From the NCBI RefSeq assembly GCF_000143415.4, contig NW_003314307.1, positions 1,313,684 through 1,377,683 on the forward strand: a DNA stretch of 64,000 nucleotides, written 5' to 3'. Source of the DNA: Selaginella moellendorffii (taxonomy: Eukaryota > Streptophyta > Lycopodiopsida > Selaginellales > Selaginellaceae). The notes under the pieces were generated by a model. The model saw only the letters and a list, made by a program, of their open reading frames with translations. It was not told where the DNA came from and did no database searches. The position numbers were made by a program, and so were the translations under genes. Shown here piece by piece: positions 1 to 11,069 of the stretch; the first letter of the stretch is position 1, and each line of letters begins with the position of its first letter.

Positions 1-90
1 TCGGTTGATAAGCATGGTACAACACTCTTTTTTCGTTCCTGGTGGCTGTTGTTTCAGCAAACTTGCTCTGACTCCACGGTTTGCTCCCAG

Positions 91-1905
91 GATATTTGCC
101 GACTCAGCTCTACGATCTTAACTCGTCGAGCTACGGGAATGAGGCCCAGCTGAGGGAATGCATCGACGTCTTGCATTCGCATAACCTGTGCTGCATCGCC
201 GACATCGTGATCAACCATCGAAGTGGCTGGAAGCAAGACTCAACTGGACACTGGAACCTTTACGAGGGTGGAACCAAGGACAAGAGGCTTGACTGGGGAC
301 CGTGGGCTTTGGTCAGCAACGACATCTATGACAGTGGTGGGAAGGGGTCCAAGGATAGTGGTGAGAGCTATGGAGCGGCTCCGGACCTGGACCATTCCAA
401 CAAGCAAGTGCAAGACGAGCTCACAGACTGGATGAACTGGATGAAGGCAGAGATTGGATTCGATGGTTGGCGCTTCGATTTCGTCAAGGGCTACTCACCG
501 GCCTACACCAAGATGTAAGCAACAACACGTTACACATCCAACCAACATCACGTAAGAACAAACTTTGCTTTCTTTTTTCTCCTGAAACTCTCAACGAGCA
601 TGTTCATATAGATACTGCGAGAGGACACATCCAAGCTTCTCGGTGGGCGAGTACTGGACTTCGTTGAACTACGAAAACGGCAGGGCGGCTGCAAACCAAA
701 GTAAGCGCGCATTTGTTTCTCTTAGGAGAATTGACTCTCTTGGTCGTCACAGATACCCACAGGCAACAGCTTTGCGATTGGATTGATGGTACTGGAGGAC
801 TTTCCTGTGTGTTCGACTTCACCACCAAAGGAGTTCTTCAAGATGCCGTGAAGAACGAGTACTGGCGACTGCGGGACGGAGAGGGAAAGCCTCCCGGTCT
901 TATTGGTAACGTTACTTATCTATGTTTCGTCCCGGAAACAAGATGCTTTTGTGTGTCTTGAGCAGGGTGGTATCCAACAAAAGCTGTAACTTTTGTCGAC
1001 AATCACGACACGGGATCTACTCAGAGACACTGGAATTTTCCCGATGACAAAGTTCTCTTGGGCTACGTATACATCATCACGCATCCGGGCATACCATGCA
1101 TTGTAAGTCTGCGAGCCTCCTGAGAGCTTTTAATCGATCCTCTTGCAGTTCTGGGACCATTTCTTCGACTGGGGGATGAAGGACAAGATCTCACAACTGA
1201 TGGAGCTGAGACGAAACAACGGCATACACTCAGACAGCAAGATCACGATTCTTGCAGCAGACTTCGACATGTACGTTGCCTGTGTCGACGAAAGGCTCAT
1301 CATCAAGCTCGGAAACAGGTAACCAAGTAGTAGTCATTCTTTTGGAGGATCAAAGTTTATACAAAGCCACGCGCAGGTTTGACATGGGCACGCTCGTCCC
1401 AAATCCCACAGCGTGGAAGATCATCATGACCGGACCAGAGTTCGCCATCTGGGAAAACATGAAAGAGCATGCCATCCTTCCACAGCCAAAGCTCACGTCC
1501 GATATTGTCATCAACGCGGCTGGTGGCAGTGCAGCAGATGCCACCAAGACAGACGTGGAGATCAAAATCACTACCGACATGTCGTGTGGAACCGTGGGCC
1601 GGATAATGCAGGAGGTGCCCGGCCTCGTCTCAAACGCAAAAGACTTGAGCGACACCTTGAAGAGCTGCAAGCTCCCGCCTCCCAGCGGGATTGACAACGG
1701 CAAGAACAAGGACAAGGACAAGGACAAGAGCAAGCCAGCAGCACCGAAGCATAAAGTGGAGATCCATGACGAAGACAATGAGGACGATGAAGATGATGAA
1801 GACGACGATGACGATGATGAAGACGATGATGAAGATGAAGATGACAATGAGAATGACGACGACGACAAAGACGAGCGTGAGAATGTTAAAAACAAGAAGA
1901 AATGA
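91..1905 (+). CDS. Alpha-amylase (GH13), 3' part, with acidic C-terminal tail
   Basis: Endo-hydrolysis of alpha-1,4-glucan bonds in starch. Six exons fit GT-AG rules: 91-514, 612-700, 753-905, 966-1102, 1149-1318 and 1377-1905. They join in one frame of 499 residues plus stop; the 5' exons lie outside the window. All four GH13 signature regions are visible: DIVINH, GWRFDF with the nucleophile Asp, SVGEYW with the acid/base Glu, and FVDNHD. The family's C-terminal part is also recognisable (HPGIPCI, then WDHFFDWG). Plant amylases normally end soon after a short hydrophobic-Trp-Glu motif; here FAIWE is followed by about 120 extra residues, a KDKDKDK run and then roughly 50 residues of almost pure Asp/Glu ending in NKKK. 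The neighbouring helicase gene converges on it, about 300 bp apart. Amylase identity is very secure; the last intron and the tail are less so. Confidence 0.93.
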
Positions 1906-2205
1906 AACTCACCATTTCCCATCACCATTGTTGGATGATATAAATCTTCTCGTGCTTGCAAAGCTCCCAAGAGAATAGCTCCCCCTGAAAGCCACAAAAG
2001 TCTCTGGTTAAAACACGTAACCAAAAAAAACGCAAGTAAATAAAAAAAAGGTGAGCTTTATAAGTGATTGGTAAGTAGAGAGACAAATGCGTCTCACAAG
2101 CAGTTCCCAGCCTATGGCATCCTGCCAGCCTTCAAGAAAAAAAGAAGCCCACCGTGAAAAGAAAAAAGAAAAAACGAAGCAAACTTTAGAAGCGTCGAGT
2201 ATGAA

Positions 2206-5184
2206 TCATAAGACAGAGTACTTCCCAGGTTGGACAGCCGGTTGCAACACCATGTTGGACGTAGACTCCTCCAGGATGCGCTTGATCTCCCCCTTGGCCT
2301 TCTTAACCGAGGTCTCGGATCCACCTTCGATGAAGAGATAGAGCTTGCGCTCGCCGGGGCCTGGGATCTTCCCCGGTGGAAAGAACTGCCCGCGAGTCGT
2401 GATCGCGGCTCCAGTCCACTCGCTAATCTGTCCCAGCGCATCCTTGTGCGTGACTTTCCAGCGAGCGTGCTGGGGAAAGTCGTTGATCTCCAGCTCCGCC
2501 TCGTACCGCTCCTGGAGCGACTCGGCCGTGATCTTCTGGATGTTGTGCTGCAAGTTCTTCACCACCTGGATCGCCTTGTCGCGGAAGTCCGACGGCTGGC
2601 CGGGGACTATCCCCGGGATGGTGATGCTCGGCAGGACCGGGATGGCGGCGACGGAGGTTCCAGCGGCTTGAGAGTTCACGGCCTTGGCTGCGTTTGTGAA
2701 GGCCAGCATCATGTCCACTCCTGTCTTCCGGATCTCGTTGTCGTCGTCCGTCTCGCCAGGCTCCTCCTCTTCCTCGTAGCCATACTCCTTGGCCTGGGCT
2801 TTCTTCGCGGCCCTGAGAGCTTCGTCCTCCTCCTCGTTGAACTTGAAGCCGCTGCCACCATAGCCACTGCCGTGAGCCTTCTCACTCCCCTGGTTCACCT
2901 TTGCGATGAAACCATCAGCCAGGCTCTTCAAGTCCTCGGGGATGGGCTGCTCCGAGAGCTCCAGCGCCTTGGCAAGGTCGGGAGCGTATCTGTCCTCGTC
3001 GGGGGCGATGAAAGTCACGGCACATCCCTTCCGGCCCGCCCGTCCAGTGCGTCCCACGCGGTGGACGTAGTCCTCGTAGTGATTGGGAACGTCATAGTTG
3101 ACGACCAGCTCCAGCTCCTTCACGTCCAAACCTCTCGCTGCGACGCTCGTCGCCACCAAAAGGTTGCAAACGTTGGACTTAAAGTCGGACAGCGTCGACT
3201 CCCGGTCGGTCTGGTCCTTGGCACCGTGGAGAGACAAGCACGGATACCCGGCCTTGAGAAGGTCCCTGAAGAGGCTGTCGCATTTCTCCTGCGAGTGGAC
3301 GAACACCAGCACCTTTCCTTTCTCGTACCACTCGCCGAGGAGCTCGAGCAGCCGCAGGAAACGATCCTCCTCCGGACGGACCTCCACCGTCTGAGTTATG
3401 TCCTTGTTCACCACACTGCGTCCTCCAACTTGGATCTCCACCGGCTTGTCCAAGACTTTACGAGCCAGGAGCTCAACCTGGCGTGGAAACGTCGCGGAGA
3501 AGAGCACCGTCTGCCGGTCCGGCCTCGTGTTCTGGACGATCCTGGTTATCTGCGGCTCAAAGCCCATGTCAAACATGCGGTCGGCCTCGTCCATCACCAA
3601 GTATGTCACCCGTCTCAAGTTTGTGATCTTCCCGGAGCTGGTGCACAGTATATCGATCATTCTTCCCGGTGTGCACACTACTATCTCGGCACCACGCTTG
3701 AGCTCGCTAATCTGCTGGGCGACTCCAGAGCCGCCATAGACAGGGACACAGGTAAGCCCAATAACTCTGGTGAATTTCTTTATGTCACTGTATATCTGTT
3801 GCACAAGCTCCCTCGTCGGAGCCATGATGAGACCGATGGGACCGTCCCCCTGAGCAAGCGGCGGCTGGTCTTTGATGTGTCTCAGCATCGGCAGAACGAA
3901 GGCGAGCGTCTTGCCGGAGCCTGTCTTTGCGATACCAATGCAGTCCCGGCCGTTCATGATGATCGGAAGTGCCTGTGCTTGGATCGGCATGGGCCGCTCG
4001 AAGCCCAGCTTCTTTATCACGTCCAGCATCTTGCTGCTCAGGCCGGTCTGGTTCCACGTCTTGATCGGCTTGGGGACGTCCTTCCCCTTGACTTTGAGCT
4101 CCAGCTCCTTGCGGTATGCCGTGACATCTTCCTTGCTCATCCTCTGGATCTCCTTCACCTCCTTGTAAAAGTCCTTGCGGAAGGAAGTGTAAGGAACCTT
4201 TGTGTGGTCGACCACCGCCAGCTTCTCGGCTTTGGTCTTCTTCACCCGCTTTATAAAGTCCTCGTCGTCTTCCTCGGCATCACTGTCGTCGTCATCCCCG
4301 GCTTCCACCTCGGACTCCGAGTCCCCTCGAGGTCCTCGATTCTTCTTCAAGATGCTTGGAGGCTGTGAGGCTTTAGATTCTTGAGCGGTAGCCCCAGCAC
4401 CAGCGACAGAAGGCGGCGCCGCTTGGAGCTTCTTCACCTCGGGAATGACCATGGTGTTCATGAAAGCATCCAGAGGATCCACCTCCTCCTCCTCTTCCTG
4501 GACAACTTCCATCGGAGCTTCCTCGACTCCTCCACCTTGCTTAGCTTGGCTCTCTTCAGCTCGAGCAGCCGCATCACCATTTCCAACCTCCTCGTCAGAC
4601 TCATCCCCTTCGAGCGTCCATGCCTTGCCATTTGCGACCTCGCCTTGCTCGTCTTGAGCTGCAATACCTTTGCTCTCCCTTTCTTCATCTTCCTTTTGCC
4701 GCCGTTGCTCTTGCCACTCCTGGACTCTCCGCCTCCGCTTCTCCATCTCCTCGTCCAATCTCTTCTGCTCGGCCTCCTTGTCGTCGCCGCCCTCCTCCTC
4801 CACACCCTTCCCTTCACCACTGCTATCGCCACCATCTTCCTTTCTCGCCCTCTTCGCTTCCCTCTCCCTCTCCTCGTCATCCTCCTCTTGCTTACTTCTC
4901 TCTCGCTTCTCACGGTCCCTGCTCCTCCTATCTCTCTCGCGCTCGCGATGCCTGTCTCTGTCCCGATCCCTTTCCCTGTCCCTGTCCCGCTCTCTTTCCC
5001 TGTGATGCTCCCTGTCCCTGTGGTGATGCCTCTCGCGATCGCGCTCTCGATCTCGATCCCTACTGCTGCGTACCTTGTCCTTGTGGCGGTCTCGATCCCG
5101 ATCGCGCTCGCGCTTCGAATCCTCGCCCCGCGATGACCGCTCGCCCTTGCGCTCTTCGCTCTTGCGATCCCTCTCCTTGCCCAT
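2206..5184 (-). CDS. RH42: DEAD-box ATP-dependent RNA helicase, Prp5/DDX46 type (plant RH42-like)
   Basis: Probable spliceosomal RNA helicase, which in its family remodels U2 snRNP during branch-site recognition in the nucleus. A single uninterrupted frame of 992 codons. Start chosen at the ATG at 5184 (MGKERDRK) because it opens directly into the charged region; an in-frame ATG at 5292 adds 36 uncharged residues unlike the family. The N-terminal third is an Arg/Asp/Glu/Ser-rich RD/RE-repeat region as in DDX46. The helicase core then shows the Q-motif region, Walker A AKTGSGKT (about residue 415), DEAD (about 530), SAT (about 560) and HRVGRTGR (about 705). A C-terminal region with WKVTHKDALGQISEW matches the KH-like tail of this family. 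Absence of introns is notable beside two intron-rich neighbours and could reflect an old retrocopy or simple intron loss. It is divergent from the glucosyltransferase gene downstream in the window. Confidence 0.93.
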   Translation of the reverse strand: MGKERDRKSEERKGERSSRGEDSKRERDRDRDRHKDKVRSSRDRDRERDRERHHHRDREHHRERERDRDRERDRDRDRHRERERDRRSRDREKRERSKQEEDDEEREREAKRARKEDGGDSSGEGKGVEEEGGDDKEAEQKRLDEEMEKRRRRVQEWQEQRRQKEDEERESKGIAAQDEQGEVANGKAWTLEGDESDEEVGNGDAAARAEESQAKQGGGVEEAPMEVVQEEEEEVDPLDAFMNTMVIPEVKKLQAAPPSVAGAGATAQESKASQPPSILKKNRGPRGDSESEVEAGDDDDSDAEEDDEDFIKRVKKTKAEKLAVVDHTKVPYTSFRKDFYKEVKEIQRMSKEDVTAYRKELELKVKGKDVPKPIKTWNQTGLSSKMLDVIKKLGFERPMPIQAQALPIIMNGRDCIGIAKTGSGKTLAFVLPMLRHIKDQPPLAQGDGPIGLIMAPTRELVQQIYSDIKKFTRVIGLTCVPVYGGSGVAQQISELKRGAEIVVCTPGRMIDILCTSSGKITNLRRVTYLVMDEADRMFDMGFEPQITRIVQNTRPDRQTVLFSATFPRQVELLARKVLDKPVEIQVGGRSVVNKDITQTVEVRPEEDRFLRLLELLGEWYEKGKVLVFVHSQEKCDSLFRDLLKAGYPCLSLHGAKDQTDRESTLSDFKSNVCNLLVATSVAARGLDVKELELVVNYDVPNHYEDYVHRVGRTGRAGRKGCAVTFIAPDEDRYAPDLAKALELSEQPIPEDLKSLADGFIAKVNQGSEKAHGSGYGGSGFKFNEEEDEALRAAKKAQAKEYGYEEEEEPGETDDDNEIRKTGVDMMLAFTNAAKAVNSQAAGTSVAAIPVLPSITIPGIVPGQPSDFRDKAIQVVKNLQHNIQKITAESLQERYEAELEINDFPQHARWKVTHKDALGQISEWTGAAITTRGQFFPPGKIPGPGERKLYLFIEGGSETSVKKAKGEIKRILEESTSNMVLQPAVQPGKYSVL

Positions 5185-5605
5185 GCTCCCCAGCCCTAGC
5201 AAATTAGGGCAAGAGAGAATATACCTAGATGTGAATCTACGGAGAATCGTCATAGAATATGCGTAAAACAAAGCCGTTGAGATGGACGGCATCGGGGTGA
5301 CTATGGCGCTTCTGTGTCCAGCGCATAGCTATGGCGCGGCGCAACGAGCCGGAGGCGTTCCATCGCCATCGCCGGATCCAATCCATCCTTGGGCCCTAGG
5401 TCTGTGATCACACCGTGAATATCTCCAAAGGTTGCGATTGATCGTTTTGGTTGCCATGTAGCGAGGATTTCGCCATGGGTGGAGGAGCAGATTGGAATCC
5501 ACTAGGAGCGGAGCTTTTCGGCTCGGATCAACCGATCTAGGGAGCTACAGTAGGATCAGCGCCAGGAGTTTGGAGGAAACAAAGGGTTTGGGATATTTGG
5601 TCGCG
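5185..5605. promoter_or_regulatory. Shared 5' region between divergent helicase and glucosyltransferase genes
   Basis: About 420 bp separates the two start codons, so both promoters and 5' UTRs must lie here. No convincing TATA box was seen. Short upstream ATGs occur, for example near 5475 followed quickly by a stop, and an in-frame ATG at 5492 could extend the glucosyltransferase by 38 residues. The assignment rests on position only. Confidence 0.45.
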
Positions 5606-8352
5606 ATGGACAGTTCTTCCTCCTCGGCTCCATCCAGTCCAGCTAATGCCAATGCCGCCGCCGCGCAGCAGATCGATGATCAAGGCGTCAAGCCCGAGCG
5701 GATGTTGAAGGAATCAGCGTCGGATGTGTGCCGGGTGAAGCCGCCGGACGATCAGCCCAAGCTCCACTTGACGTACTCGGCTCCATCGCTCCTCATGCTC
5801 GAGCAAGCTTTGCCGCTGCGATCGGACGAAGCGTCCACTCCGACGCCGTCGTCGCGAGGAGACAATTCCTCCGGATCCGGTTAGTCTTCTCCTTTGCTTT
5901 TATTTTTTCCTTGCTTAGAACCTTTTGTGTTTGGTGGTGAGAAGATAGGGGATTGGGACGGTCAGTGACCATGCCCGCCACGAATGGCGAGGAAACGCGC
6001 GATCATACCTCCAATGGAAGGTTGCTGCGATCAGCCACGGAGAAAGCGAGCTTGCAAAGACACGAGGAAGAAAATATACGAAGAAAGGTCGCGGATAAGT
6101 TGTCCGACAGAAGAAAGGTAAACATTCCTTCAACATAAATTCCTTGGACTGACTACCTTCTTCTTTTGGTCTCCAGAAAAAGATGTTGCAACGCTTGGCT
6201 ACAGTCAAGACGGATGGAACTGTCGAGTTTGATGTGGCTGGAAGTGCTCGCATCATGCCCGAGCTCATTGCGCCCGAACTAAGCGATTCCCTTCGTATTT
6301 ACGACGAGGAGTGGGACGAGAGGAAGTTCAAAGTGCAGCCATTGCAGATTGTAATGCTCATCGTTGGTACACGAGGGGATGTTCAACCATTTATTGCGAT
6401 CGGAAAGCATCTACAGGTGTTTTCCTCGTTTATTCTTCTGAAGTGAAAATCTCACTCATGCTTGTGATTACTTACGCAGGAATACGGCCACCGTGTACGC
6501 CTCGCTACACACGCCAACTTTCGGGAGTTTGTGTTAACTGCTGGGCTGGAGTTCTATCCTTTAGGCGGGGATCCGAAAATTCTAGCTGGATGTACGTGTC
6601 AACTGGTAGCAGTTTGAGCTTATTGTTTGATGCCTCATTCACTGACAGGTCGCGCTCATTACAGACATGGTGAAAAACAAAGGGTTTCTTCCTTCCAATC
6701 CATCCGAGATACCTATTCAAAGAAAGCAGATCAAAGCTATCATAAACTCGTTGCTTCCTGCCTGTATTGAGGCTGATGGACCAGTTCCTTTCAGAGCTCA
6801 GGCGATGATTGCAAATCCTCCCGCGTATGGTAAGTTTCTCTCGGCTTTTTGATCTCGTTTACAATGCCGACAGTTCTGCAGGTCATGTTCATGTGGCTGA
6901 GTACTTGAGAGTCCCACTTCACATTTTCTTTACAATGCCTTGGACGTAAGAAAAAACCTGACGTTCTTTCTTCTACTACCACTAACATGTCCCGTGGCCG
7001 CTATTGCAGGCCAACCAGTGAGTTTCCTCATCCGTTGGCACGCATCAAGAATCCGGCTGGTTACCGGGTGAGTGGCGAATTATACTATGGCGAAACACTT
7101 ATGTGAGTTTTGAAATAATGGCAGATGTCTTATCAAGTTGTGGACTCCCTCATATGGTGGGGAATTCGGAGCATGATAAACGACTTCCGGAAGAAGAAAC
7201 TTAAGCTCCGTCCAATTACCTACTTGAGCGGTTCAATAGGATCAATATCGGACTTACCTACGGGTTACATATGGAGTCCACATCTGGTCCCCAAGCCCAG
7301 AGGTATTGCGTATCGTCTTTTTCCGTGTCACATTGATTTAAGTTTCCACTTGTTTGCAGACTGGGGCCAGCGTGTCGACGTGGTTGGCTTCTGTTTTCTG
7401 GATCTTGCCAGAGATTATGAGCCCCATGCGGAACTCTCCAAGTGGCTGCAAGCAGGAGCAAAGCCAATTTACGTTGGTTTTGGAAGCCTTGTAAGTCTTA
7501 AATCCTTCTTCATTGCATACGAGTGTTGTTTTGACGCCGAGTTTTGGGAAGCCTGTTCAAGATCCCAAGGGGATGACGTCGATCATAGTAAAAGCTCTTG
7601 AAGAAACTGGCCAACGCGGCATAATCTCCAGGGGTTGGGGAGGGCTGGGTGACAGTAAGTAATGCGTTTTTAAAACGTTATCAAACCTGGACTCCGTTTT
7701 GCAGTAAAAGATCCACCAGATTTTATCTATTTACTGGATAACTGTCCTCACGACTGGCTTTTTCCACAATGCGCTGGAGTGGTATGTTTGTCATGACAAC
7801 TTTCTTTTGCAATTCATCCAACCCTCTCTTTATATGTCGTAGGTTCATCATGGAGGCGCGGGAACAACAGCTGCCGGTCTCAAAGCTGCGGTATAAGCAA
7901 GAGCAAGAGCAGAGGTTTTTTTGACTTAACCAGGATGAGTTTGCGTGCTTGGCAGTGCCCGACGACTGTAGTTCCCATTTTCGGGGATCAGCCATTCTGG
8001 GGAGAGCAAGTCCATGCTAAAGGAGTCGGCCCAGCTCCAATTCCAGTGAATCAATTCACGCTGGAGAAGCTCGTTGCTGCCATTCGTTTCATGCTGGAGC
8101 CGGAGGTAAGATTGGTCACGTTTTCCTAGCATAGATCGATAGTTTCTCATTCTTTGGCTTGGGAAAAAGGTGAAAGAGCGAGCGATTCAACTGGCCAAGC
8201 ATATGGACGGGGAGGACGGCGTGAAAGAAGCGGTGAACGCGTTCCACAGGCACTTGCCAAAGGATATGCCGGATCAGGCTCCAGACATCCCATCGGATTC
8301 GAGCTTCCTTTCCAGCCTCGTGGAGAAGCTACGGAGAATATTTTGTTGTTAG
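5606..8352 (+). CDS. UGT80: Sterol 3-beta-glucosyltransferase (UGT80 type), 14 exons
   Basis: Transfers glucose from UDP-glucose to the 3-hydroxyl of membrane sterols. Exons by GT-AG reading: 5606-5879, 5966-6117, 6177-6416, 6480-6591, 6665-6829, 6882-6945, 7010-7067, 7125-7302, 7360-7490, 7552-7654, 7705-7781, 7843-7890, 7956-8105 and 8170-8352. They sum to 1935 bases, a clean 644-residue frame, which supports the model. The N-terminal 90 residues are Ser/Ala-rich and variable. The GT-B fold opens with VGTRGDVQPFIAIGK and GHRVRLATHANF; the UDP-sugar binding end shows the HHGGAGTT block and the GDQPFWG block, both characteristic of sterol glucosyltransferases. Introns are mostly 45-90 bp. The gene looks intact. 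An alternative start is the upstream in-frame ATG at 5492. Confidence 0.95.
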
Positions 8353-8987
8353 ATTCAGTCTGTAAACACGATTTTTATAAAGGGCCTAATACTTACACTT
8401 CTATTTCTATACTGATTGGGATAGAAAAATCATAATTAATAAATTAGTGTATATTATATGTTATTAAGATTTATTATGAGCATCTATAAAATCTACAAGA
8501 GTAATAGTAATCACAAAATGTTTTGAAAGAGAATAAGTTTATAAATATATAAATAAATTTTTATGTATTTTATTTATGAATAAATGAAAAAAAAAATGTT
8601 AATAAGTTTAATTTCTTTAGGAAAAAAATAAATATCATCACTCAACTTCAAGTAGTTAATATTCTTAGATATTATTATTGTCTTTGTCTGAGATTATTGC
8701 TGCAATTTGATTATTTTACAATAAGTTAAATATCTGATAAAAAAGGTATTAAGTCTCTATAAACTATTTACATTTACATTACTAATAATATCTTATATCA
8801 AAGTTGTTATAAGTTAAAATTTAACATTATGAGTACATAAAATATAGAAATGAAACAATATGCATATCAATTATCCAAAAAACCTTAACTGAGTGAGTGG
8901 TCCGAATTAAAACCAATTCAATGGCTACCAAAATTCTACTAAGCTAATATTAGTATACAGTATTGTAGCTATATACTTAGACTTCAC
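8353..8987. other. AT-rich intergenic DNA, no gene seen
   Basis: Downstream of the glucosyltransferase stop the sequence becomes strongly AT-rich with many short stops on both strands. The first 50-100 bases probably hold the 3' UTR and polyadenylation site. No reading frame, repeat or RNA gene could be supported. Confidence 0.6.
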
Positions 8988-9181
8988 TGTAAGCAACCAA
9001 AGGGAACGACTCGAGAGACGATCCATAAGGTTCAAATATAGAGGGAAAGGGCCCATGAATAAGAGTGCACCCCCTTTTCCAATCAGTTAAGGGTTTTGGG
9101 ATAATTGGGATTAAATGTCCTTGGGTTTGAATAATACTAGGTTGGGTGACCTCCCGGGAAGTCCAAACTCAGGAACTTACA
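8988..9181 (+). repeat. TRIM 5' LTR
   Basis: Begins TGTAAGCAACC and ends GAACTTACA. It is clearly similar to 9443-9636, with roughly 20 differences by eye. Confidence 0.85.
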
Positions 9182-9183
9182 TT

Positions 9184-9195
9184 TGGTATCAGAGC
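9184..9195 (+). other. tRNA-Met primer binding site of the TRIM element
   Basis: TGGTATCAGAGC lies two bases inside the 5' LTR and matches the usual plant initiator-Met primer site exactly. Confidence 0.85.
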
Positions 9196-9442
9196 GGTCT
9201 CGGGTCCGACTTTGTTGGTTGGCTAAGGAAATCACACCACAAGTTGATTGACATCTGGCTGATCCAGTTTGCTCCCATTGGGCCTACCCCTTGGACAAGT
9301 TGATTGACATCTAGCTAGTCCAATTTGCTCCTGCTGGGCTCGACTCGAGGGATAGGGTGTCAAGAGAGTGGGGCTCTCAGGAGAGTTGCGGCTCTCAGCT
9401 TCCGTTCACGAGGGTGTGACCTTGCAGGGAAGCGTGATGGAT

Positions 9443-9636
9443 TGTAAGCAACTAAAGGGAACAACTCGAGAGACAATTCATGGGGTTTAAATATAGAGGG
9501 AAAGGGCTTATTAACAAGAGTGCACCCCCTTTTTCAATTGGTTAAGGGTCTTGGGATAATTGGGGTTAAGTGTCTTTGGGTTTAAATAGTACTGGGTTGG
9601 GTGACCTCCTGGGAAGTCCAAACTCAGGAGCTTATA
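9443..9636 (+). repeat. TRIM 3' LTR
   Basis: Begins TGTAAGCAACT and ends GAGCTTATA. It follows a weak purine-rich stretch (GCAGGGAAG) that could serve as polypurine tract. Confidence 0.85.
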
Positions 9637-9896
9637 CTCACATCCTCTTGAAAAGTCATTAGGGTTCTTTGATTGATGAGCCAAGATATGGAGTAATATC
9701 AAAAGGAGGCACTGATGGATTTGTAGGTGGTGTTAGTTATTTTTTATCCCTTTATACAAAACACTTAAATTGCATATGTATAATTTTTGGAGGATCAACT
9801 TGTTAAATATCATACCAAACTTTATAACTTGTGATCTAGCTTGCTATAACACTGGAAATGGTCCCTTCCACTGAGCAAGGAGCCCTTTAAACAAAC

Positions 9897-10259
9897 TGTC
9901 AAGACCCCCAACAAGATCAGGACTGGAAAATGCAGAAGACGAAAAGAAAAGCTAGTGAAAACGAAGAAAAGGCCTTAGACTAGTGTTGATTCAGATTGTG
10001 AAGAAATGAAACAAGACTAACCTATATATATACTATACATTGATGAAGCTCCACCACTCTTGGATCGAGGACGGCCTAAATATAGCTAAGGTCGAGGAGG
10101 CACCACGTCATCATCAGGAATGTGGTTCAAGAATCAGGAATCATACAAGAAATCAGAGAGTTAGGAATAAGGAAGTGTCTTGAGAGTCAAGAATGTGGTC
10201 TGTGGGTTAGGAATCTGGCGAGAGTCAGGAATGTGGCAAGAATTGAGGGATTCCTGACA
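9897..10259 (-). repeat. E1 3' LTR (left copy)
   Basis: A 363-bp repeat paired with 35769-36129. It contains several short repeats of the form GTCAGGAATGTGG. Confidence 0.88.
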
Positions 10260-10261
10260 GC

Positions 10262-10273
10262 ACCCCCTCCTCA
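10262..10273 (-). other. E1 polypurine tract
   Basis: Minus-strand purine run directly beside the left LTR, in the position expected for the plus-strand primer of a minus-oriented LTR element. It supports the orientation of E1. Confidence 0.65.
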
Positions 10274-10419
10274 AGAACGAGTGGAATGAGGATGTGAATG
10301 AGAATGAAGAGGAGGATGAGATGGCCGTCGAGGGACGGGAGATGGAGAAGGAAAAGAATGAGGACTGGGACAAGAAGGATAGCGGCAGTGGAAGTCCTGA
10401 ACAAGGTCAGAAGAATGAA

Positions 10420-11069
10420 TTAGGTTGTCTGCAGGTTCCAAAGTGCGTTCCTCAAGTCCTGATAATAGTTGATGAAGCACCTTAGGAATTGTTCCAACAT
10501 CTGAATCATTCGCTCGGACTGTCCATCAGTTTGAGGGTGATACGCCGAAGAGAGGTTGGCCTTCAATCCAAGCAGTTGCAAGAACCATTGCCAGAAATGA
10601 GAGATGAATTGAGGTCCCCGATCTGAAACCACATTTGCAGGAATCCCATGAAGTCGGAAAATTTCCCTGAATACCAGTTTTGCCATGTCCTCGCCCGAAA
10701 ACTCCTTGGTACACGGCAAAAAGTGCGCCATATTTGTGAAGCGATCCACCATGACTAAATTGCTATTGAAACCTCTAGAACTCGAAAGATCACTCACGAA
10801 ATCCATGGAGATGGATTCCCAAAGACCTGAAGGGACCAGGAGAGAATGAAGCAAACCTGAAGGAAGGTGGCGAGGCACCTTATTCTGGGCGCAAGTGTCA
10901 CAGGAGGTAACAAAAGCTTTGATGTAGTCGTCCATGTGAGGCCACCAAAAGTCCCGTGCAACCAGCTCATAGGTTTTTGCAATGCTGAAGTGACCAGCAG
11001 TCGGGTTATCATGGCACACCATCAGGACCAACCTTCGAGCATCACCTTAAGGAATGTAAAGCTGCTCCC
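10420..11069 (-). pseudogene. E1 integrase, second tandem copy, 3'-truncated
   Basis: An open stretch of about 200 codons carries the HHCC zinc region (GHFSIAKTYELV, then CDTCAQNK) and the catalytic core with Asp in SMDFVSDL, Asp in VSDRGPQF and Glu in DGQSER. It is a near-identical repeat of 11690-12270 and stops where the C-terminal domain should begin. Because it sits next to the 3' LTR after a full integrase unit, it is best read as a tandem duplicate. It cannot make a complete integrase. Confidence 0.8.

Larger units (their letters stand above)
8988..9636 (+). mobile_element. TRIM-type miniature LTR retrotransposon, complete
   Basis: Two direct repeats of 194 bp (8988-9181 and 9443-9636) start TGTAAGCAAC and end CTTACA or CTTATA. 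They enclose a 261-bp interior with no reading frame. Immediately inside the left repeat is TGGTATCAGAGC, the complement of the initiator tRNA-Met 3' end used as primer site by plant LTR elements. Flanks TTCAC and CTCAC look like a 5-bp target duplication with one change. Short LTRs, tRNA-Met primer site and lack of coding capacity define a terminal-repeat retrotransposon in miniature, which moves with proteins from other elements. The same family recurs at 39155-39354 and at the right edge. Confidence 0.85.

Noticed and set aside
1350-2024. A minus-strand frame rich in Ser over the amylase 3' end
   Set aside because: The Ser run is only the complement of the Asp/Glu codons of the amylase tail.
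2230-4368. A 712-codon open frame on the plus strand
   Set aside because: It is the antisense of the DEAD-box helicase, whose conserved motifs are all on the minus strand. High GC coding sequence leaves long open antisense frames.
4381-5266. Several plus-strand frames rich in Ser, Leu and Arg
   Set aside because: Antisense of the RD/RE-rich helicase N-terminus.
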